Notes: generated by a model from the letters alone, not told the origin. A DNA stretch of 7,761 bases from Chitinophagaceae bacterium (GCA_026785745.1 JAJAZO010000402.1:1-7761); one strand, 5' to 3'. Shown: positions 1-6,538, counted from the stretch's first letter. Made by a program: numbers and translations.

Positions 1-854
1 AGTACATTAATCTCACAGAGGAGCGCATTATTTTCTTTATCAAATCCTATTGGAGCGCACATGAGCGACTCTCTATCGGCTCTTTCAATTTGAATAGGAT
101 ATTGATTCCCTAAGTTCTCGAAAAATTCAAGTTTATTATCATCGGATGGTAATTCACTTCCAAGATACCGCATGTACATATCAAGTGCTGGTTGGTCATC
201 AATTGTATAGATCAGGTTATCTTCACTTTTTGTAACAGTTCGGGTAACGCCAATTGGTTTCCAGCCGGAGATGGCCATACCATGCAAACTGACTTTGTCT
301 TCATTTAAAATTAGAACCGCCATACCATAATCAGTAGATTGATTGTAGGTGAATGCATAGGTACCGGTAAATGTCATGTCATCCCCAGCCATTCCACCAA
401 ACATATTTACATGTACGCCAACTACGTTTTCAATACTGCGGATAAGGGTTTCTCCATCCATCATTTTTCCGTCAGCAGATAACCCGGAGCTGCAAATGAC
501 AAAGGCCGGGTTGCTGAAATGCTGTAATGCAGTCTGCGCCATTTGTGTGGCGGCATCACTCACAGTCATATTACCAACCTCCTGAAATAATATGGTGAAA
601 TATGCTTTGTTCAGATCGAGTAATAAAATAACAATTGAACCTTCATCCTGGTGGCCATCAATAAACTCGGTGCAGGAAGTAGCACCTATGATATCAATAT
701 CATGTTGATGCAATATTTCGCAAACAGCTTTTCTGTCTTGTTTGATGGAGATAAATACGATGGCCAGTGTGGGTTTATATCCGTCGGCCATGCTTTGTTG
801 TAGAGCGGTTTGAATCTCTTCTACTGATTTTCCTTTAATTGATTTTGCTTTCAT
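1..854 (-). CDS. FIST domain-containing sensory protein, C-terminus cut by window edge
   Basis: I translated this frame by hand: 284 codons without a stop, open at the left edge. Family knowledge: FIST_N plus FIST_C proteins are predicted small-ligand (possibly amino-acid) sensors, often tied to signal transduction. Seen: an N-terminal FIST-type region with IIGATSCTEF at residues 55-64, a central FGGMAGDD at 152-159, and the hallmark FIST_C entry GWKPIGVTRTV at 197-207 followed by DDQPALDMYMRYLG at 219-232. There is no signal peptide or membrane segment, so it is probably cytoplasmic. Complete FIST proteins usually run to roughly 380 residues, so about a quarter is missing. The ATG at 854 fits the usual short N-terminus (MKAKSIKGKS); no strong ribosome binding site is visible, as is common in Bacteroidota. 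It is last in a run of four minus-strand genes. Its usual partners (histidine kinases, chemoreceptors) would lie outside the window if present. Confidence 0.88.
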   Translation of the reverse strand, partial: MKAKSIKGKSVEEIQTALQQSMADGYKPTLAIVFISIKQDRKAVCEILHQHDIDIIGATSCTEFIDGHQDEGSIVILLLDLNKAYFTILFQEVGNMTVSDAATQMAQTALQHFSNPAFVICSSGLSADGKMMDGETLIRSIENVVGVHVNMFGGMAGDDMTFTGTYAFTYNQSTDYGMAVLILNEDKVSLHGMAISGWKPIGVTRTVTKSEDNLIYTIDDQPALDMYMRYLGSELPSDDNKLEFFENLGNQYPIQIERADRESLMCAPIGFDKENNALLCEINV

Positions 855-869
855 TGATAAATTTTCTTT

Positions 870-918
870 GCCGGGAAGACGAAAAGATTGGAATAAACTT
901 CCTTAACTTCTTCCCGGC
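870..918. repeat. Inverted repeat between the lipoprotein and FIST genes
   Basis: A perfect 10-bp inverted repeat: GCCGGGAAGA at 870-879 and its complement TCTTCCCGGC at 909-918, separated by 29 bp. Inside the loop, GGAA (890-893) and TTCC (899-902) could form a second small stem. It lies downstream of the SnoaL-like gene and just upstream of the FIST start (854), both on the minus strand. There is no T-run after it in the minus direction, so it is not a standard terminator. An operator, an attenuating leader hairpin or a dispersed palindrome are all possible. Confidence 0.5.
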
Positions 919-944
919 TATTTTGTAATGCTGAAATAAAATAA

Positions 945-1478
945 TTATTTGCCCGGTGGTGGCACTAATCCTAATTGCGTCATAAAGTCCATGTTGTCAA
1001 AAAAATCCTGCTCTTCTGCAATTTTTCCATTGACCATTTTTACGATAGTTGCTCCATCTAAATCAACTGGCTTGCCTGTTGCCGGAATACCGAAAAACAA
1101 ACCAGTATGAGTGCCTTTAAAATTCCAATGCTTCACCAGTTTATCTCCCTGGCCAAAAACATCTTTCATGGTAAATACAATATTGGAGAAACCGGTGAGG
1201 AATTGACTATAGTAAGCCTTTGCACTGTCAATGCCCACTACATCAGCCGGCTTCATATGAAACGTAACATCTTTGGTGAAGTTGGAATCATTGAACAGTT
1301 CAGTTTTTCCTTTGTTCATAATTTCATCCCATACCTGTGTGTACATTTTAATGTTAGCAGCTACAGGGTCTGCCTTATCTGCCTCAGCCTTTTCTTTTGA
1401 TGAACAAGCGGTCAATAATAAAGCCAGTAGGGCGATGCTCGCCATTAAACTGTTGCGGAACTTTGGAGTTTGTTTCAT
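945..1478 (-). CDS. SnoaL/NTF2-like domain lipoprotein
   Basis: A 177-residue protein with a type II signal peptide: positive start (MKQTPKFR), hydrophobic stretch at about 11-22, and lipobox LTAC with the acylated Cys at 25. It should be a lipid-anchored envelope protein. The mature part matches the SnoaL-like polyketide-cyclase/ester-cyclase branch of the NTF2 fold: a central HWNFKGTHTGLFFGIPATGK segment (117-136), then VKMVNGKIAEEQDFFDNM (147-164), ending in QLGLVP (168-173). The typical motif after GKI has a tryptophan (GKIxEhW); here the sequence is GKIAEEQDFFD. The fold is well supported, but the ligand and reaction cannot be told: this family includes enzymes and non-catalytic binding proteins. 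It sits 107 bp downstream of the PGM1-like ligase on the same strand. A signal peptide is unusual for SnoaL enzymes but common for such proteins in Bacteroidota. Confidence 0.85.
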   Translation of the reverse strand: MKQTPKFRNSLMASIALLALLLTACSSKEKAEADKADPVAANIKMYTQVWDEIMNKGKTELFNDSNFTKDVTFHMKPADVVGIDSAKAYYSQFLTGFSNIVFTMKDVFGQGDKLVKHWNFKGTHTGLFFGIPATGKPVDLDGATIVKMVNGKIAEEQDFFDNMDFMTQLGLVPPPGK

Positions 1479-1545
1479 TTTTTGTTTTTTGATGATTTAT
1501 TTCAGGTTGATTAAATGCAATAGAATTTATTCAGGAGAGATTGCC

Positions 1546-1569
1546 ATTATTGAGTTTGCTTTCAATAAT
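1546..1569. repeat. Short inverted repeat downstream of the PGM1-like gene
   Basis: An 8-bp perfect stem (ATTATTGA at 1546-1553 and TCAATAAT at 1562-1569) with an 8-bp loop, starting 17 bp beyond the stop codon of the minus-strand ligase gene. The stem is AT-rich and has no T-run following it on the minus strand, so it would be a weak terminator at best. It could instead be an operator for the lipoprotein gene that starts at 1478. Confidence 0.3.
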
Positions 1570-1585
1570 AAGTATTGATTAAAGA

Positions 1586-3163
1586 CTAACTGCACTCTCC
1601 GTCCAGCACTTTCACCGTTTGCTCATAAAAATTTTTTGCCCTTTCCGGAGTGCTGCCAATACAAACAACACCAAGCTTTCCATATTGAGACAATGCGCCA
1701 ATCAAATGAAACATTACTCCTTCCTGTGAAGTGCCATCGTAATGCAGTTGATTCATCATGGCAATATCAATCAGGTCGGGCGGGGTAATGCCAATGTATT
1801 TATCACTCTTCAGGTTATCGGAACAAAAATAATAACGGGTTTGCCGGTTAGCCGTTAAATACAATCCGTTTTCATAGTCATAATCGCCATCGGTTAAAAA
1901 TTGGAGTAAGATATAAGGATGCGTAGTGCCTCCTTTTCTTAAATTGATTTCAATCGCATAATGCTTCCAGCCATCTTCTTCTTTTACGGAGATAAAATCT
2001 ACGGCAAAGCGTCCCATCACTCCATTTTTTTGCAAGGCCTCTGCCACTTTCAATCCGTATTCGCCAATTTCAATAGCATAGTCAGCATGTGCCGGAAAAG
2101 TGGCACCAATAAAAACCTGGCCGCTCTCGCCACCCATCACCTGGTCGTGGGTGGAAATAACTTTACAATCTCCTAATGGATTTATACGGCATTGTACTGA
2201 TGGTGATGTTTTAATATCACCTTCCACAAAGGCTTCTACAATGCCACCCATTGACTGAAACTTATACATAAAATCTTTGTACGTCAAATCGCTGGCAACA
2301 ATCTTCAGTCTTGTTGAAAGATGTTCGCTTATCCATTGCTTCCATTCTGTTCCTTCATCAATTCCTTCATAAGAAAAAATAGCATTGCCTTCTCCCGAAA
2401 ATCCATCGTTCATTTTTACAACGGCCCTTTTCATGTCCGGGTAGTTTAACTTTAAATCGGTGAGTGCATTGATTATCTCTTCTTCGTTCTTTAAATCTTC
2501 AAACCCGGCAGGTACATTCAATCCGCATTGTTTGAAAAATTTGCGACTATTACTTTTATTTCCTTTGTCATAATGCTCCGGGTCGCAACCGTAAATAGGA
2601 ATATCAAGTTTTACAGAAAGTGTCCGTTCATACTTCGTAACGTTGAAGCAGGCCATGTGTGCAACATTCCCCGCAGGGATGCTTTTTTTAATCCGTTCAA
2701 TTATTCTTGGTCTGTCTAATATTTTTTCTGTCAGTGACTTTGGAGAAGTATCAAAACAACTCAGCAATGTTAGCCGCTGCAAAGCATGATGGCGGGTGAT
2801 ACCGGGAAGCAGATGCAGATAATAATCAATAATTACGGGGTCGACGGGCATACTGGTAACATACACCACATGGGTGCGGGGCATTCTTAACAGCATCAAC
2901 AAACAAAGCAGTCGTTCTTCATAATGCACATGCCCACTTACTTTGGCCAGTATTTCCTGGTCCATAGTGATAGAGGGAATGATGATAACTGATTTGGCAG
3001 CCAGCTTATCAGGAAATACTTTTCGGAACTGGCGGGGAAATGAATGCTGTATTTTTCTGAACAGCAGTATTTCTTCCATGGAACATGCCAGGGGTTCTTT
3101 TTTCCCTGCCTGGCTGACAGGCAAGTCTGCTTCAGACTTTTGAATCTTTTTTGACTCCGGCAT
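1586..3163 (-). CDS. PGM1-related ATP-grasp carboxylate-amine (peptide) ligase
   Basis: A 525-residue cytoplasmic protein of the family named after PGM1, the pheganomycin peptide ligase of Streptomyces, in which an ATP-grasp enzyme joins a carboxylate to an amine through an acyl-phosphate. Seen: an N-terminal domain with YEERLLCLLMLLRMPRT (81-97) and DYYLHLLPG (113-121), conserved in this family as I recall it. The ATP-grasp core follows: VVKMNDGFSGEGNAI (248-262) with the probable ATP-binding K250, the hinge EAFVEG (320-325), then FAVDF (396-400) and EINLRKGGTTHP (415-426). E415 and N417 are the expected metal ligands. The C-terminal part (about 470-525) resembles the PGM1 C-terminal domain. 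No precursor-peptide or peptide-export gene is nearby, so the substrate is unknown. The first 28 residues are not domain-like and contain a palindrome-encoded stretch (14-20); Met29 (3077-3079) is a credible alternative start. It lies 57 bp downstream of anmK. Confidence 0.82.
   Translation of the reverse strand: MPESKKIQKSEADLPVSQAGKKEPLACSMEEILLFRKIQHSFPRQFRKVFPDKLAAKSVIIIPSITMDQEILAKVSGHVHYEERLLCLLMLLRMPRTHVVYVTSMPVDPVIIDYYLHLLPGITRHHALQRLTLLSCFDTSPKSLTEKILDRPRIIERIKKSIPAGNVAHMACFNVTKYERTLSVKLDIPIYGCDPEHYDKGNKSNSRKFFKQCGLNVPAGFEDLKNEEEIINALTDLKLNYPDMKRAVVKMNDGFSGEGNAIFSYEGIDEGTEWKQWISEHLSTRLKIVASDLTYKDFMYKFQSMGGIVEAFVEGDIKTSPSVQCRINPLGDCKVISTHDQVMGGESGQVFIGATFPAHADYAIEIGEYGLKVAEALQKNGVMGRFAVDFISVKEEDGWKHYAIEINLRKGGTTHPYILLQFLTDGDYDYENGLYLTANRQTRYYFCSDNLKSDKYIGITPPDLIDIAMMNQLHYDGTSQEGVMFHLIGALSQYGKLGVVCIGSTPERAKNFYEQTVKVLDGECS
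3107..3123. repeat. GC-rich palindrome inside the PGM1-like gene
   Basis: TGCCTG (3107-3112) and CAGGCA (3118-3123) form a 6-bp stem with a 5-bp loop in an otherwise AT-rich gene start. Read on the coding strand it gives LPVSQAG (residues 14-20 of the ligase). From memory, not a search, GCCTGCC/GGCAGGC palindromes translating to similar LPxxRQAG strings are dispersed in many Bacteroidota genomes, so this may be a small mobile palindrome that landed in the coding region. Confidence 0.45.
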
Positions 3164-3190
3164 AAACGTTAGGGTTAAAATAGTTTAGTC

Positions 3191-3201
3191 CCTAAATTAG
3201 G
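3191..3201. promoter_or_regulatory. Small dyad between anmK and the PGM1-like gene
   Basis: CCTAAATTAGG is an 11-bp near-perfect palindrome (CCTAA-A-TTAGG) lying 28 bp before the ATG of the ligase gene, within the 57-bp gap after anmK. Its size and place suit a regulator-binding site, but a palindrome this short and AT-rich can arise by chance. No convincing Bacteroidota promoter (TTG with TAnnTTTG) is visible in the gap, so the ligase may be read through from anmK. Confidence 0.2.
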
Positions 3202-3220
3202 AATAGTTACTGAACATTCA

Positions 3221-4321
3221 TCAGGCTTCCTGCCCCGTCCATAATGCTCCGCCAATACTATCCCTTGCCGCCCCGGTTACTGATGAAAACACATTATTTT
3301 CCTGCCGCCAGCGAAGCACCCCGATAAAGGCCATAATCAGTGCTTCTTTATAGTTTATAAGGTTAATATCAGGCACTTTAACTTCAATATTCAGTTCTTT
3401 TAACTGCTCCGTCAATCGCTGAATGAGAAATGTATTAAATGCGCCGCCACCAGTAATGAGAAGTTTTGATTTATGAGTTTCGAGTTTCGAGTTGGTAAAA
3501 ACAGCGATAACTTTACTGATTTGGAGAGCAATATGTTCGGTATAGGTTCTTAAAGCATCTGCTGTGTTACCGCCCGAACCTTTTATCATCGGGTAAACTA
3601 TATCGGTTCCAAAGTCATTGGCGAGTGATTTAGGATGGGGCAATGTATAATAGTGCAGTGCATTTAGTTGTTCAAGCAATGTGTCATTTATTTTTCCGCT
3701 TGCGGCAATTTGTCCACCATCATCATACTCCTTTCCAAGCTCATTGACCAGCATATTTAATACCCGGTTAGCCGGACAAATATCAAAAGCAGTATAATCA
3801 TCCGGGTTGTTATAAGAAATGTTAGCAATGCCACCGATATTTAAAAAGAAATCATAATTACCCAATAACATTTTTTCGCCAATAGGAACAATAGGTGCTC
3901 CTTGTCCTCCAAATGCTACATCTAATGCCCGCAGGTCAGACACAACGGGTAATTGTGTTTCTGCAGCAATAGCAGCACCATCTCCTAACTGCGCCGTCAT
4001 TTTTTTATCCGGTATATGAAAGGTGGTATGACCATGCGATGCAATAACAGCGACTTTATAATGTAACTGATGCTCTTCAATAAATTTATTAATCTGCTGA
4101 CCGGTATAATGACCATATTCAGCATGCAATAATTGATAATCCCTTGCCGAAAGGTTGATAGCATCCCTGAGTTTGGCCACCCATTCATTGGTATAAGCAT
4201 AGCAATCAGCCTGTAAAATTTCATAGCTCCATTTGCCCCCTTGTTCCTGAAATTCTACAAAAGCAATATCCAGTCCATCCAGCGAACTGCCACTCATTAA
4301 ACCAATAGCCCGGTAAATCAT
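3221..4321 (-). CDS. anmK: Anhydro-N-acetylmuramic acid kinase
   Basis: Converts 1,6-anhydro-N-acetylmuramic acid plus ATP to MurNAc-6-phosphate by combined ring opening and phosphorylation, a cytoplasmic step of peptidoglycan recycling. The 366-residue length is normal. Seen: the phosphate-binding entry GLMSGSSLDGLD (7-18), SHGHTTFHIP (95-104), QLGDGAAIA (111-119), FGGQGAPIVPIGEKML (138-152 region), NIGGIANIS (161-169), FDICPANRVLN (179-189) with the likely catalytic Asp180, LLITGGGAFNTFL (287-299) and YKEALIMAFIG (334-344). MSGSSLDG varies slightly from the common MSGTSLDG. The ATG at 4321 is right because the family starts just before GLMSG. Oddity: residues 277-283 (NSKLETH) are encoded by three 7-bp units of the heptamer family found beside upp, just before the ITGGG motif. 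No murQ etherase gene is in the window. It diverges from upp across 173 bp. Confidence 0.96.
   Translation of the reverse strand: MIYRAIGLMSGSSLDGLDIAFVEFQEQGGKWSYEILQADCYAYTNEWVAKLRDAINLSARDYQLLHAEYGHYTGQQINKFIEEHQLHYKVAVIASHGHTTFHIPDKKMTAQLGDGAAIAAETQLPVVSDLRALDVAFGGQGAPIVPIGEKMLLGNYDFFLNIGGIANISYNNPDDYTAFDICPANRVLNMLVNELGKEYDDGGQIAASGKINDTLLEQLNALHYYTLPHPKSLANDFGTDIVYPMIKGSGGNTADALRTYTEHIALQISKVIAVFTNSKLETHKSKLLITGGGAFNTFLIQRLTEQLKELNIEVKVPDINLINYKEALIMAFIGVLRWRQENNVFSSVTGAARDSIGGALWTGQEA
3473..3493 (-). repeat. Heptamer repeat array inside anmK
   Basis: Read on the minus strand these 21 bp are two units of AACTCGA and one of AACTCAT, followed by degenerate units AAATCAA and AACTTCT. They encode anmK residues 277-283 in frame. 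The same units occur in the intergenic array after upp (5212-5232: AACTCGA once, AACTCAT twice), so 7-bp tandem units are shared between a coding and a non-coding site. Confidence 0.6.
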
Positions 4322-4333
4322 GAATCAGATTTT

Positions 4334-4492
4334 AGTATTCAGATAATAGATTTTTAGTATTTAGATTTGCTGAAAATCAAAAATACCCTTTTTGAGACTG
4401 AATTTATTTGACCAGGTTATCAAGGTTTGGATTTGAACTTTCAATATAATGGTACGCAAATCTTAATACTCAATACTAAAAAACTGAATACT
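4334..4492. repeat. Inverted arrays of degenerate heptamers filling the anmK/upp divergent region
   Basis: Exact complementary pairs: AGTATTCAG (4334-4342) with CTGAATACT (4484-4492); TTTTTAGTATT (4351-4361) with AATACTAAAAA (4472-4482); and AGATTTGC (4363-4370) with GCAAATCT (4456-4463). Within each arm the sequence is a run of imperfect 7-bp units of the type TACTNAA (right arm on plus, left arm on minus). The arms enclose about 85 bp with no recognised motif. The whole 173-bp divergent region, including the promoters of anmK and upp, is built around this dyad. The right arm ends 2 bp before the upp ATG, so it would form part of the upp 5' leader. Confidence 0.6.
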
Positions 4493-4494
4493 GT

Positions 4495-5145
4495 ATGATA
4501 GTCAACCTCAGCCTGCAACATTCTTTAATGAGTAATTGGGTAGGTGAACTCCGCAATGTGAATATACAAACCGACCGGATGCGGTTTCGCCGTAACCTGG
4601 AACGTATTGGCGAAGTAGCTGCCTACGAAATCAGCAAAGTGCTGCCATTTGTGGAAACAGAAATTCAAACTCCGTTAGGCATTGCTGTACATAAAACATT
4701 GAAAGAACAACCAGTGCTGGCTACTATTCTTCGTGCCGGTTTACCGCTTCACCAGGGGCTATTGAACTATTTTGACCAAGCTGATAATGCTTTTATATCA
4801 GCCTATCGCAAGCATAATAAAGATGGCAGTTTCGATATTAGCCTGGATTATGTTTCCTGCCCTGAACTGGAAAACAGGGTCGTTATTATTTCTGACCCAA
4901 TGCTGGCTACAGGTTCTTCTCTCGTAAAAACCATTCATTTTTTAAAAGCGGAAGGACATCCCCGTGAAATTCATATTGTAGTAGCCATTGCCTGCACCGT
5001 TGGCATAGAATATGTTCAACGGGAAGAGCCTTCAGTAACTATCTGGTGTGGTGATATTGATGATGAGCTGACGGCAAAGGGCTATATCGTTCCGGGGTTG
5101 GGAGATGCGGGGGATTTGGCGTTTGGAACGAAAGTGCAGATGTAG
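4495..5145 (+). CDS. upp: Uracil phosphoribosyltransferase
   Basis: Pyrimidine salvage: uracil plus 5-phosphoribosyl-1-pyrophosphate gives UMP and pyrophosphate; cytoplasmic. The 216 residues match the family length. Seen: MRFRRNLERIGE near 29-40, RAGLPLHQGLL (80-90), the PRPP-binding loop VVIISDPMLATGSS (129-142) and the uracil-binding C-terminus GYIVPGLGDAGDLAFGT (196-212). The start at 4495 matches the MIVNLS opening usual in Bacteroidota. No Shine-Dalgarno is visible; the sequence immediately 5' is the right arm of a heptamer inverted array. A second heptamer array begins a few bases after the stop. It appears monocistronic: the next plus-strand gene starts 274 bp away and is unrelated. 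Confidence 0.96.
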   Translation: MIVNLSLQHSLMSNWVGELRNVNIQTDRMRFRRNLERIGEVAAYEISKVLPFVETEIQTPLGIAVHKTLKEQPVLATILRAGLPLHQGLLNYFDQADNAFISAYRKHNKDGSFDISLDYVSCPELENRVVIISDPMLATGSSLVKTIHFLKAEGHPREIHIVVAIACTVGIEYVQREEPSVTIWCGDIDDELTAKGYIVPGLGDAGDLAFGTKVQM

Positions 5146-5150
5146 AGAGA

Positions 5151-5236
5151 GGCTGCGAGTGGTTAGCTACGAGTTGCGGGTAAAACCTTACTGTTTGAGA
5201 GTCAGTCTCGTAACTCGAAACTCATAACTCATAGCT
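5151..5236. repeat. Inverted heptamer arrays downstream of upp
   Basis: The right arm (5207-5236) reads on plus as units CTCGTAA, CTCGAAA, CTCATAA and CTCATAG. The left arm (5151-5180) reads on minus as CTCGTAG, CTAACCA and CTCGCAG. AGCTACGAGTT (5165-5175) pairs with AACTCATAGCT (5226-5236) with one mismatch, making a possible hairpin with a loop of about 50 bp; a small stem (GAGA 5197-5200, TCTC 5206-5209) lies inside. Because it starts 5 bp after the upp stop it could end or stabilise the upp transcript, but there is no long T-run. The layout (minus-strand units left, plus-strand units right) is the same as upstream of upp. Confidence 0.6.
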
Positions 5237-5419
5237 TTCTAAGAAGCAGCAATAATTCTACAATTAAGGTCTTAAAAATGTTGTATTTTTCAGTCTTGTA
5301 CCAGACAGGAAATGTAATCAACGAAAGATCAGGACAATTTCAACAGGAATAAAAACGTTTTACAGATCAGAACTTTGGTAATGTATCCGCCTGACGGTGA
5401 AAAAACTATATAAGCTGTG
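5237..5419 (+). other. Non-coding leader region of the PorP/SprF gene
   Basis: These 183 bp between the heptamer array and the PorP start hold no ORF I can support and no RNA family I recognise. The promoter of the downstream gene should be here. The closest match to the Bacteroidota -7 element is GAACTTTG at 5370-5377, but no TTG element sits at the right distance upstream, so I do not call a promoter. Confidence 0.3.
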
Positions 5420-6445
5420 ATGAAAAAAATTCTTTCTACCCTTACGGTTTGTGTGGCTTTGGTAAGTGTGTCAACTGCACAGGATCCTAACTTTTCTCAA
5501 TTCTTTGCCTCACCGCTTACGCTAAACCCTGCACTAACAGGTAAGTTTGACGGCCAGTTCAGAATTGCAGGAAACTACCGTAATCAATGGCCAACTATTA
5601 ATAATGCTTTTGTTACTCAAACTGCCTCAATAGATTTTGGTATTTTAAAGAACCGCCTGGCAGATATTGACCAGTTTGGAGTGGGCATTCTTGGTTTATC
5701 TGACAGAGCAGGAGACGGCGTACTGGTTACTAATTCTGCCGGTCTTTCCATTGCTTTCCATAAAGGGCTGGATGAAAATGGTTTTCACCAGATAGGCGTA
5801 GGCTTCCAGGGTACTTATGTAAATAAGCGACTTGATATAAGTAAAGTAGATTTTGCTGATGAATTAACACCCTTTGGTTTTACCGGTGTAACCAGTGAAA
5901 TTTTTGCCAGCAGCCAGATTAATGTAAGCTATACCGACATTAATGCCGGTATCTTTTACAATGGCAGTACGAACGGCTATAATAATTTTTACTTCGGTGC
6001 CTCTATGTATCATCTTAACCGCCCCAAAGAAAGTTTTCTGGGGGGAGGTTTTATTTTATCCCCACGGGTAACCCTGCAAGCCGGTGGAAAAGTTCCGGTC
6101 GGGTCTTATCACAGTTTTAATATCAGTACCAATTATAGTTTTCAGGCTAATGCCAAAAATTTAATGGTAGGTGGCGCTTTTTCTTATAACGTTAATAATA
6201 GTGATGTTGATCCAACCAATGTTTTTTTAGGTGCCTGGACCCGCATCAGCAGTGTGTATAATGATGCCGTGATACCTTATGTCGGGCTTGAGTTTAAATC
6301 GCTTCACCTTGGCTATAGCTATGATATTAATGTAAGTGGTCTTAAAACCGCATCTAATTCAGTAGGCGGCAACGAGATTTCCCTTATTTTCATAAAGAAG
6401 CCTGGCGACCCTGATGCTAAAAAGCTTAATTGTCCCCGATTCTGA
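5420..6445 (+). CDS. PorP/SprF family type IX secretion-associated outer membrane protein
   Basis: A 341-residue exported beta-barrel protein. Seen: signal peptide MKKILSTLTVCVALVSVSTA followed by QDPNFSQFFASPLTLNPALTG, the hallmark N-terminus of mature PorP/SprF proteins, then alternating Gly/aromatic beta-strand sequence to a late HLGYSYDINVSGL segment and a hydrophilic end. Family knowledge: members such as SprF work with the type IX secretion/gliding machinery, often helping export or anchor a partner encoded next door. No large adhesin or other T9SS gene adjoins this copy, so it is an orphan paralogue with an unknown partner. I chose ATG 5420 over the in-frame GTG three bases upstream (5417) because it gives the normal MKK signal-peptide start. 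A strong terminator follows the stop, so it is probably a single-gene transcript. Confidence 0.92.
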   Translation: MKKILSTLTVCVALVSVSTAQDPNFSQFFASPLTLNPALTGKFDGQFRIAGNYRNQWPTINNAFVTQTASIDFGILKNRLADIDQFGVGILGLSDRAGDGVLVTNSAGLSIAFHKGLDENGFHQIGVGFQGTYVNKRLDISKVDFADELTPFGFTGVTSEIFASSQINVSYTDINAGIFYNGSTNGYNNFYFGASMYHLNRPKESFLGGGFILSPRVTLQAGGKVPVGSYHSFNISTNYSFQANAKNLMVGGAFSYNVNNSDVDPTNVFLGAWTRISSVYNDAVIPYVGLEFKSLHLGYSYDINVSGLKTASNSVGGNEISLIFIKKPGDPDAKKLNCPRF

Positions 6446-6478
6446 TATTATTTAGTGTCCTCTTCCTAAAATATTTAT

Positions 6479-6515
6479 AAAGCAACATCGTTAAAAGATG
6501 TTGCTTTTATTTTTT
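6479..6515 (+). terminator. Rho-independent terminator after the PorP/SprF gene
   Basis: An 11-bp perfect stem (6479-6489 with 6497-6507; core AGCAACATC / GATGTTGCT) and a 7-base loop, followed by a T-rich tract (TTATTTTTT) on the plus strand. It lies 34 bp after the stop codon at 6445 and 24 bp before the next start, so it should insulate the PorP gene from the small ORF at 6539. Confidence 0.88.
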
Positions 6516-6538
6516 GCCTTTATCCTAAACCACACCTG

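Noticed and set aside
376..585. Plus-strand open frame of 69 codons
   Set aside because: It lies entirely within, and opposite to, the FIST gene, whose minus-strand frame has clear conserved motifs throughout.
1107..1578. Two overlapping plus-strand open frames of about 100 codons each
   Set aside because: They are antisense to the SnoaL-like lipoprotein gene and its leader, lack recognisable motifs, and overlap each other in different frames.
3997..4224. Second minus-strand frame of 75 codons inside anmK
   Set aside because: The anmK frame carries the family motifs across this stretch; the alternative product has no domain-like features.
4445..4450. TATAAT as a sigma-70 -10 box for upp
   Set aside because: TTGAAC and TTTGGA upstream are only 6 and 13 bp away, too close for a -35 box, and Bacteroidota primary sigma factors use a different consensus. 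Chance occurrence in AT-rich sequence is likely.
4334..5236. CRISPR array or tRNA-like structure in the repeats around upp
   Set aside because: The units are 7 bp and degenerate with no unique spacers of regular length, and no cloverleaf or tRNA motif is present.
5370..5377. GAACTTTG as a Bacteroidota -7 promoter element for the PorP gene
   Set aside because: It differs from TAnnTTTG at the first base and has no TTG element at the expected distance upstream.
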